64,000 nucleotides of DNA, taken from NCBI GenBank assembly GCA_021397835.1, contig JAJFZO010000724.1, positions 1,153,001 to 1,217,000 of the forward strand. Reading direction: 5' to 3'. Below, piece after piece: positions 51,241 through 64,000 of the stretch. The stretch's first letter is position 1. Each line of letters opens with the position of its first letter. The notes beneath the pieces were generated by a model, which saw nothing but the letters and a program-made list of their open reading frames with translations, made no database searches and had not been told where the DNA came from. The translations under genes and the position numbers were made by a program. Origin of the DNA: Moringa oleifera (lineage: Eukaryota; Streptophyta; Magnoliopsida; Brassicales; Moringaceae).

Positions 51241-51778
51241 GGTTAAAATTTATATAAAACCCTAATGTTTAGGTCATATTACTAACTAAATCGTCATTTA
51301 AAAAGTGACAAATTAAACCTTTATTTATCAATTTAATCTTAAATTAGATCTTAACTTAAATAACTGTGAAAAATTAAGAGTATTTTCATTGTTAAAATAC
51401 CTTTAAAAATGATTCGACCGAATTTTTTACTCTATTTCGGATCCATACCTCAAATTTGAATAATTTTTGATATAAAATATGTTTATAAATTTTTAAAATT
51501 TTTAATAGTATAAATTTTAAAAAATTATATTTTCAGTGGTCAAAAAAATTTGAAACTTTTGTGACGGTGACTTGAATATTTCTCTACATTTGTAAAAATT
51601 TTTAAGTTAAAATTTATTGTATATAATCTTCAATTTGAATATCTTTAATTTTTAAAATTTTTGATAAGGCTCAATTTAATCCAAATTGATACATTAGGGT
51701 TCGATTTATCATTTTTTAAAAACGATACTTTGATTGATAATATGGGATAAATATCAAGATTTTATATAACTTTTACCC
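51241..51778. mobile_element. MITE-like element with about 100-bp terminal inverted repeats
   Basis: The left end (GGTTAAAATTTATATAAAA...) and the reverse complement of the right end (GGGTAAAAGTTATATAAAA...) can be aligned for about 100 bp, including the inner blocks CATATTA, TCGT, TTTAAAAA and TATCAATTT. No coding capacity. Long TIRs and size of about 540 bp fit a Mutator-like or similar non-autonomous DNA transposon. The flanks are A-rich (AAGAAAATA left, AAAAAAAAA right), so a 9-bp target duplication is possible but not demonstrable. It lies inside the gypsy element, hence is younger. Confidence 0.75.
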
Positions 51779-52462
51779 AAAAAAAAAAGATGGTATATAT
51801 GAGAAAAGTTTTTAACACCAAATAGAATTTGAGAATTGCAAAAGTGATTAAAATGATGGATAGGCCCAACAAATTAAAATTTAACCCTTGATTATTTTTT
51901 GTAGTATTTTACAAATTAGTTGATACACATTTCTCACTACTTAAGATGGTAATAGTTCAAGAGTTTTGAGGGACATTTTCGTGATCTTTGTGATTTATTC
52001 GTTTGCTTTGAAACTCTTAAAACCTTTAATAATTTCTTTGCATTTTTGTTCATGAGCCATAATGTGATCCCATAACCCTAGCATAATCAAAGACAAAATC
52101 CTTTTTACCTCAAGTGAAGTCTTCAATTTAATGGGAATTATTCTGAAGGAAAAACATATGACATGAGTTCCTCCAGTGAAAACCAAGTTATCATGTTTCT
52201 GAAATTTGTAGGTATTTGTTAGGCCAACTATGAGCATAAACTTTATACCATATGCATGATTGTACACGCACACTCAAGTTAATTGACGATTAGTGCATAA
52301 GCTTTAAAGTGGTTATTGATTTAAGTTGATGTTTTGCACAATATTAGTGTCATCATTTTCATTACTCTTTGGATTAAAGGATTGAAGACTACTATATTTG
52401 TTATAATTTGAACCTTGTTTCCATATTTACTGAAGAGCAAGCAAAAGATAGGTATGAAAAAG

Positions 52463-53905
52463 TTTGATGCGTGATTGTTTTTCTATTACAATTTATATTA
52501 ATCATCCTTTTTTATGTATCTTAATCCTAATATTTTCATAATAATGTGGTTGTTTTATGATATTTAAATTTTCTAGAGCTTAAAAGAATGAAAAAAGAAG
52601 TTAATAATTGTGAGCTTCTTAAATGAAAAAAAGATTTAAAGAAATGAACTATATTGAGTTTGCTAAATGAAGATAGATATGGGGATTCCCTATTCTAATT
52701 GGTGTACTAGGGCTTAAAATAATGAAAGAAGAAGTCAACAATTTTAAGTTTCTTAAATGAAAAAAGGAATTTAAAGAAATCAACAATGTTGAGTTTCCTA
52801 AATGAAGAAAGATTTACAAAAATTGACAACCGAAGAATATTTATTCCTATTTGTATTCTATACTAATTATGACTAAAGTTATAGTCATAACTCTATAAAT
52901 AAAAATAGAGGAAGAGTTTTGAAGATATATAGACAGAGAGGAGAAAATGACTTTTAGAGAGCGAAAAAAGGTTAAGAATTTCAAAATTAAAGATCCAAGC
53001 AAAAAAGATTCAAGAAATTTAAAATTCTTTTTTCTCTTTCTCTTTGGCTTGATGTTTAAAACATTTGATTTTCTTTTGTTTTTAATTATGCTAGACTAAA
53101 CTTTTAGTAGTTTAGAGGTGATTTCAAAACCCTAACCATGATTCCATATGTTCAATAATAATTATTCTTATATAATTTTCATAACTAGAATTATTAATAT
53201 TCTTTTGAAACTCATTTATGATTGTTATTTCATTCTATTGGGTGACTAATCAAATAGGATTTGATAGTAATTTATAGGTAAATTAGGATTCTTAATCCCA
53301 AATTTTCTTGAAGCCTAATTGTTTATGTAAATTGAAACTAATGTTTATAGTCAAGTTTTCATTGATTTTGATGGAGAATATAAATTACATTTGTTATTTG
53401 GATCAACTTATCTTTTCCATCTTAGTACTCTTGTCAAATTAAAATTAGGATGCGTGTTTACTAGGTTATTTAGTAAGAAAAGATTAAATACCAAGATTTA
53501 CCTTTATTTAATGATAAAGTAAGGAAAGATTGGGATATTAGAGTTTATTATTATCTACAATTAGTAATTTTAATAAAAAATTAAGGAATAATATTATTGT
53601 CAATACATGATTGATTGTCTAGTGGTAGAGAATAAAATATTAGCCATTTGTTTTACAATTGATTTACTTCATATTTATTTTTCATTAGTTTTTTCCATTT
53701 GATTTATAGTTATTCAATTTAATCCCCTTGTAAAAATTCCTTTGATTTACTTTTATGTTTATTAAGTTTAGGTTAATTTAAGTTCTTTTATTAATAATAA
53801 GCTAATTATGATTAGTCATCATGAGGTCTACCCTTACTACTATTATACTAATCCTAAATTAGTAGTAGTAAGGTTTAAATTTGATATAGTTAACAATACA
53901 TGTCA
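52463..53905 (+). repeat. 3' LTR of the gypsy element
   Basis: About 1443 bp. It shares with the 5' LTR the same internal duplication (units at about 52572 and 52706) and blocks such as AAGTCAACAATTTT, TTGAGTTTCCTAAATGAAGA and AATAATATTATTG. Just upstream is a purine-rich GGTATGAAAAAG, a candidate polypurine tract. Confidence 0.8.
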
Positions 53906-54069
53906 ATTTACCTTTTTGTACCTTACTGTTTTTAAATTGATGCATTACTTATAGTACGTGTATACTTGTGTTGCTTAAAGAAAGAAATTAACTCAGTGAT
54001 GTTGCTAAGTAAAAAATGTTAAATCCTCAATTTACCCATTTTTTGGGTTACCAACCTGAAAGCAAACAA

Positions 54070-54084
54070 ACGACATCAGAGTAA
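54070..54084 (+). promoter_or_regulatory. Possible copia primer-binding site (decayed)
   Basis: ACGACATCAGAGTAA resembles the copia primer site TGGCATCAGAGC plus following bases, with transitions. It lies between the gypsy 3' end and a copia gag remnant on the same strand, where the interrupted copia element would have it. Confidence 0.4.
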
Positions 54085-54239
54085 AGCACTCAAATGTAAA
54101 TTAAACTTAAGTTTAAAGTAAAAAAAATTAATTATGGCAAATCAAATGTGGTGGAAAGGCTATCAACATTTAGACTTTCATAAACTATACTTATTAGTAG
54201 GCTAAAATAAGAATCTACATTATATCGATTAACTTTCAT

Positions 54240-54690
54240 TTTTGCAAAAATAATAGAGAAAGAAGATGAGGCAAAGAAAGATGGCTTAAATACTAAAGTA
54301 ATTGATATCTTATATTGCTACTTAGATAAGAGAGAATTCAATAGATTTTGTATATGTTAATGCCCATGATATTTGGCATGCTTTTGAAATCATACATGAG
54401 GGAACTTATCAAGTAAAATAATCAAAGATATGTATACTGGTTCATAATTATGAACTATTTAAAATGAAACCAATAAAATCATTAGTAAAATATTTATTTG
54501 TTTTACTGATATTATTAATTCATTGAAGAATTTTGATAAATCAAATACTATTATTGAGATCGTCATCAACATCCTTAGATGTCTACCTCATAATTGTGAG
54601 CCAAAGATAATCATGATTGAAGAAGTAAATGATCTTATCAAACTTCAACGAAAGAAGCTCATGGGATAACTCATGCCAAGTGCACCACAA
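54240..54690 (+). pseudogene. copia gag remnant (UBN2 type), separated from its LTR
   Basis: Broken frames give DGLNTKVIDILYCYLDKREF then NRFCIC (about 54280-54345), FEIIHEGTYQVK-like (about 54388-54415), HNYELFKMKPIKSLVKYLF (about 54445-54500), FTDIINSLKNFDKSNTIIEI (about 54505-54565), LPHNCEPKIIMIEEVNDLIK (about 54583-54645). This order matches the plant copia UBN2 gag (..LFKMKP.ESI..MF.RF..I.N.L..L....). No further pol domains were read beyond 54700. Its missing LTR is probably the fragment at 42830-43479, now split off by the gypsy insertion. Confidence 0.68.
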
Positions 54691-54699
54691 ACTTTTTTA

Positions 54700-56800
54700 A
54701 GAATATAGTTCATAATGTGGGTTAGCTCAAGCATGGTTCATACTTGATCTTTCAATTGTGAGAATTTTTTTAATAGTTTTCATATAAAGGAACTTTTTAA
54801 AATTGTTGGAAGTTAGCGTTTTGATTGATTTTAACCTTTTATATGAATTTCCAACAAAAAACTCTCTAATAGGCATTCAAAATTATGATCTCTACCACTT
54901 ATTAAAAACTATAAAAGAACTTCATCAAATAATGCATGGATTTGTAAATTAATACTTTGGACTTTCAATATAATACATGGTTTCGATAGAATAACATATA
55001 AAAATTATAAAATAATTCATGAAACCTATAAAATAATGTATAAAAGAGAAAATATCATATTATTTTATAGTAAAAAAAGAGAAAAGACATAATGTGTAAA
55101 TGACTCTTTTGAGTAGCATTTTAGTTTTCACCATTAATTAAGTGCTGAAAACAATTGAAAGAATGATTATGGAAATTTTTGTGGAGAGAAAAATTGTTTA
55201 GACTAAAACGATCAATTTTCTCTTTATTTTGTTAGTTTATGTAAGTCTCATATAGGCACCTAGTTTATCATCTATTTTTAGTGCATCCAAAGTCATCCAA
55301 AACCAATATTTATGATATAATGTTGCTTTCCTTCTTGCTATCTTTAACATAAATGTGTGCCTTTAACAAGTATTAATTTACTAATTATTATAAGTAAAAG
55401 TACTTCACTTAAAACGTCATTATATTGGCAAAAAAAATTTTCTTTAGATTAAATATCATTTAAAATTTTGAATAATATTTTTTTCTTAATTTTTATCATG
55501 AATTTCAAAATATAAGAAATAGTCGAATTGAACTTTAATTTAAACTTCCGTAAAAAAAAAAGATTTATTTTTGTGATTAAAATACCTAAAAAATGACTCA
55601 AATAAATTTTATATTCTATTTCGATTTAATCTCTCAATTTTGAATAACTTTTCATTTACAAGCTATTTATTATAATTTTATCATTTTTAATATTAAAATT
55701 TTAAAAAATATTTCAATACTCAAAAAACTTTATAATTTTTGTGATAGTATTTTAAATATTTGTTTGTATTCATAAAAAAAATTTTAAGTCAAAATTTACA
55801 GTACAAGTTTTTTAATTTGAATATCTTTAAATTTTAAATTTCTTGATTAAGTTTAATTTAACTATTTTTCATCGATCAGTGTTTATTTAAAATTGTTTTG
55901 AAGTTGAAGATAAAAATAATTAAATATATTTTTTTTAAAATATCTTTTTATTTACTATGTGTAAATTTTTTACTCGATATTTATTTTTTAAAAAATTATT
56001 TGAACGTGTGACATGCTAAATTTATTATAACTTAACTAAAATATTTTTTATTTATTTTTTATACATATTTTTTATGTATAATTTTTCAAATCGAATAAAA
56101 AATGTTTTTATCATGTTGATACACAATTTTATTACGCGAAGAGTATATTTAAAAAAAAATATAATTCAACCTAAAAATGTAACTAAATTAACATTGTATT
56201 TTATTTATGAGTTTGTAAATGATCTAAGATTATCATAAAACATTATTTACCACTTGATATTTAGATATATCATATTCACATGATGGGCATCAAATATTCA
56301 TGCCCAAAATTATGGATACAAATTTTATTGAAACTATATAAGATATTATTAGCTTCAATCATAATTATTTAATTTTATTTTATCAAAAATTATATTTAAA
56401 AATATTTAATAAAAATAAAATATATTTAAATTAGTATTAAATTTTAACAAAAAAATTTAGAATCAATATGAAATTATAATTTTATTATAATTATAAATTT
56501 TAATACTTTTTTAATTGATTTGTACCACAATTGTGATACCATAAGAAACACTTGTTTTTGTATAACTGAAAGCTTTTGCTATGTATTCATCGTTGGATCG
56601 GTTAATTCTTTTAAGATTTACGACATTGTTGAATTACACTATTTGAACATGGGGATGGTCCTACCAATAAGACCAATAAACCCTTGATCATTGTGACAGT
56701 ACCCAAGGAACCATAAAGTTACGGTGCCAAACAAAAGGGTGCCATTATCATTTGGGACCATATGGGAATATGATTTTGGCCTTATTTCTTTTAATTTTAT
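54700..56800. other. AT-rich intergenic region, no gene seen
   Basis: More than 75% AT by eye, no coding similarity. Contains a degraded copy of the interior of the 51241 MITE (see 55430-55880) and long poly-T/A tracts around 55900-56180. Confidence 0.5.
55430..55880. repeat. Second, degraded copy of the MITE-like sequence
   Basis: Aligns with the interior of the 51241-51778 element in the same orientation: shared blocks include ATTAAAATACCT, CTATTTCG, TCAAATTTGAATAA / TCAATTTTGAATAA, TTTTTAATA, TTTTTGTGA and AATTTGAATATCTTTAA. Terminal inverted repeats are not recognisable in this copy. Confidence 0.65.
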
Positions 56801-57150
56801 TTATTTATTATTATTATTATTGTAAAGAGACCTTTTTGAGTTGATGATGACATAAAAAACACCGCTGGAAGCAAGCAACGCGACCCATCATCAGTGGCCA
56901 AACAGCAGACAATTTCACCAAGCAACCTCTGGCTACCAAATTCAGCTGCGGTATCCCACAGAATACAGCACCGATGTCTCCAATCATCTCAGAGCGTGCC
57001 TCTCACGCGCCACGCAAAAAGTAATTCTTCTAATTAACGTGTTAAGAGAAAATGCTCTCAAAATCTCACGCTTCACCGTTAATAATTATAAAAAACAAAA
57101 GAGAGTTAAAAGGAAACACTAATCGGTAATCAGTAATCACTAATCAGGGA

Positions 57151-57160
57151 TTATTTATAA
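57151..57160 (+). promoter_or_regulatory. Candidate TATA box of the helicase gene
   Basis: TTATTTATAA lies in a GC-richer promoter-like stretch about 940 nt upstream of the start codon and about 400 nt upstream of a probable leader intron. It would place transcription start near 57185. Other start sites are possible. Confidence 0.35.
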
Positions 57161-57350
57161 GCTTTTAACTCATTTTCTTTTTATTGTTGCATGACGCGAG
57201 CCGCTTATTGTACGGAAGCTATCTGCCTTTAGATTTTTCTTTTTCTTTCTTTCTCGTTTGGCACACAACAAATAAGAGGAGAAAAGAAAATACCGAGAAA
57301 GAGTGTTGATCTGATTTTGAAATAGGTAAGAAATCCAAAAACGAAAAAAT

Positions 57351-57366
57351 CTCTCTCTCTCTCTCT
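57351..57366. repeat. (CT)8 tract in the helicase leader
   Basis: Eight CT units in the presumed 5' UTR. CT-rich leaders are common in plant housekeeping genes. Confidence 0.85.
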
Positions 57367-57466
57367 ACCCAAAGCACGACCGATAGTCACGCTTCGTGTC
57401 CGATCCCAAAAAGAGATTAGGGTTTCTGTTGTTGAGTCTTTGCCAAATTGCATTGAGGTTGATTAA

Positions 57467-57484
57467 ATGCTCTCTTTTCTATGA
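57467..57484 (+). CDS. Upstream ORF in the helicase leader (5 codons plus stop)
   Basis: ATG at 57467 is followed by four codons and TGA (MLSFL). Its end overlaps a second upstream ATG at 57481 in another frame; after removal of the probable leader intron that frame runs 26 codons and stops TGA at 57970-57972. Neither is in frame with the helicase start. Possible translational control only; no evidence of function. Confidence 0.3.
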   Translation: MLSFL

Positions 57485-57553
57485 GTTTTCAAGGTCGTCT
57501 CTTTCTCTCTCCGTTTCTTCAGCTATCCTTTTCCTATCTAAGATTTCTCCGTC

Positions 57554-57964
57554 GTAAGTTAGGTTACTCGTATTTTGCATGCTTGTTATTTTTACGGTAC
57601 ATTTGGTGATTGTATTTGTTGGCCTATGTTTCTTTGGACTAATAGCATTGCTTTATTATGTTTTCTATGTAACTTTTTCGCCTGATCTGTTTGTTTTCAG
57701 GTGGTTTCATGATATTTGATTGTCGTGAGGGCTTGTTCTTCCTAATGTTTCAGTGAATTTTGTGTTTGATTGCTATTTTTGGTATGTATTTATGCACATA
57801 TTTTGGATATATGCTGATATTTGTTGTTTCTAGTTTCATTTTCCTGACCATTTCTCCATTGTTGCAGTGGTGTTTCACCATTTTATTTTATTTTTAATTT
57901 TGCACTAATGCATGATCAGACTTTGTTTGTTTCTTCTGACTGTTGTTGTGGTGTGATTGATCAG
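57554..57964 (+). other. Probable 5' UTR intron of the helicase gene
   Basis: A strong donor GTAAGTT at 57554 and an acceptor TGATCAG ending at 57964 enclose a T-rich 411-nt segment between a CT-rich leader and the coding exon. T-rich composition with few A-runs is typical of plant introns. An alternative acceptor exists near 57700 (TTTTCAG). Transcript data are needed to fix it. Confidence 0.55.
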
Positions 57965-58095
57965 GGTTTTGATCTGTGAAATTGCATTGAAGAAAGGACT
58001 AAGAGGAATTGTGGATTGAAGGCATCTAATTTTACAATTTGTTTTAGTTGGATTAGGTTTTTGGTCTCAGTTTTGGAATATAGGAAAGTTTCGAG

Positions 58096-63026
<4,931 letters not shown>

Positions 63027-64000
63027 GTGAGTTAGAGAATTACACTTATTTACAAAATGTGAGGATATTACATATTTCCTGTTTGTTTTCGGCTTTTGTT
63101 GTCTTTCCGTGATTGTGGATGTGATGCTGTTCATTGTTGATGAGCTTAAGGCTAACTCTGCCTGTGCTTCACTATAGCCTGAGTCATCTTAGCATGGGTA
63201 TTAACATTGCATGTATGACTGTTCCAACCTGACTGTCGAGCTGCATTATGAGTCTCAGTGGACACTAGAGTCGAGGCAAAAATATTTAATAGGCAGTTTT
63301 TATATTATCCTATTAATGATTTCTTTGACTTCTTGCATTTTAGTGCTTAAAACTTTTTTCAACCTCTACATGTTTTTGTTTAGAGACCTTTTCAAAGATA
63401 TCAAAGAGTCAAATACTGGCACATATGTTTTTTAATTTAAATAAAGAAAACTGTTTTAAACTTTCTCTTTTGCTTTCAAATTTAATTCTTATGACACTTT
63501 TGAATCAATGAAATTGATTAGTCCAGATTATATGTGAGTGATTAATTATGTTAAATTTCATCTGATATAAATTAGATTGTTTTGTTGGTTAGCAGTTTGA
63601 ACTTCTAGTTACTTTGGCATTACTGATATTGATGCTGTGTGGAACAGTGGACGAATAATAAGAGATTTAGTTCTTTATATGCCTTTAACTAATTTGAGGT
63701 ATGTTATTTCCAATAATGAGAATCAGTTATCCTGATAGCTTTATTTGTATTTTAGGCAACAAATTTTTTAATGAAGCTTGAACTTTGGGAGGATGCATTG
63801 ATCTTTGATAGATCTTTCAAGTCACTACATTGAGAATATGACTTTAAAATGGAAAGTATTAGTGGATTTGTCACTAATACTCACATGTATGACATTATGA
63901 CAGTTAAATCTCAAGAACTTGGGTGCATTTGTACACAATGATCAATGGTCTTCCACTTTTGTCCTTTTAGAAGACCTGTGGGCATTTGGAGGGAACTGAA
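63027..64000 (+). other. Intron 5 of the helicase gene, running off the window
   Basis: Begins with donor GTGAGT after exon 5. No sequence matching the next conserved helicase block (EREHALRSFKSG-like) was found, so the intron is at least 974 nt long and its acceptor is outside the window. The open frame at 63211-63435 has no similarity. Confidence 0.7.

Larger units (their letters stand above)
43480..53905 (+). mobile_element. Ty3/gypsy LTR retrotransposon, 10.4 kb, heavily decayed
   Basis: Direct LTRs of about 1.45 kb at 43480-44941 and 52463-53905 enclose, on the plus strand, a decayed tRNA-Asp-type primer-binding site, gag, protease, RT and RNase H remnants, and a 3' non-coding part around 50200-50540 ending with the block (TTGAGGATATTGCTTAGTTCAAATGTG) that marks the region after integrase in many plant gypsy elements. 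No integrase was recognised; 48560-50200 holds unrelated AT-rich DNA where it should be. LTR identity is perhaps 75-80% by eye and all domains are full of stops, so the insertion is old. A MITE (51241-51778) lies inside it. It appears to have inserted into a copia element. The target duplication is not readable (GTGTT versus ATTTA). Confidence 0.85.

Noticed and set aside
57229..57453. 74-codon minus-strand open frame upstream of the helicase
   Set aside because: Lies in the CT-rich leader; composition explains the open frame and there is no similarity.

Overview
The window is nuclear DNA of a flowering plant, most likely a eudicot. The protein genes have many introns with ordinary GT/AG borders and match plant families exon by exon. 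Intergenic DNA is very AT-rich and packed with decayed plant retrotransposons and DNA transposons. I cannot name the species from sequence alone.

Layout. (1) 1-1423 (+): last four exons of an MS2/FAR2-type fatty acyl-CoA reductase. (2) About 1.5-15.7 kb: a transposon cluster holding a Ty1/copia element with both LTRs (2114-6401, minus), a Ty3/gypsy gag scrap, and a LINE split by a second copia element (8922-13665, minus). (3) 15818-22105 (+): complete 8-exon lipid phosphate phosphatase delta / sphingoid-base-phosphate phosphatase, with a SINE in its last intron. (4) 23065-29947 (-): complete 11-exon PP2A catalytic subunit of 313 residues, convergent with the phosphatase gene. (5) About 30.2-56.8 kb: a gene-free block of about 27 kb with a PPR pseudogene, a CACTA (TNP2) transposase pseudogene, a copia element interrupted by a 10.4-kb gypsy element, a long-TIR MITE inside that gypsy element, and small repeats. 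(6) About 57.2-64 kb (+): a DDX3/Ded1-type DEAD-box helicase with a long, probably spliced leader; its last exons lie beyond the window.

The three right-hand genes keep the order phosphatase - PP2A catalytic subunit - DEAD-box helicase. From memory this is the order of Arabidopsis At3g58490, At3g58500 and At3g58510, so it looks like conserved microsynteny stretched by transposons. Their products act in different processes (sphingolipid breakdown, protein dephosphorylation, RNA remodelling) and nothing suggests co-regulation. I found no CRISPR, tRNA, rRNA or other RNA gene, and no convincing novel multi-gene system. The points most worth checking are the nested-element structures, the SINE with a perfect 17-bp target duplication, an in-frame alternative acceptor in the reductase, and upstream ORFs in the helicase leader.
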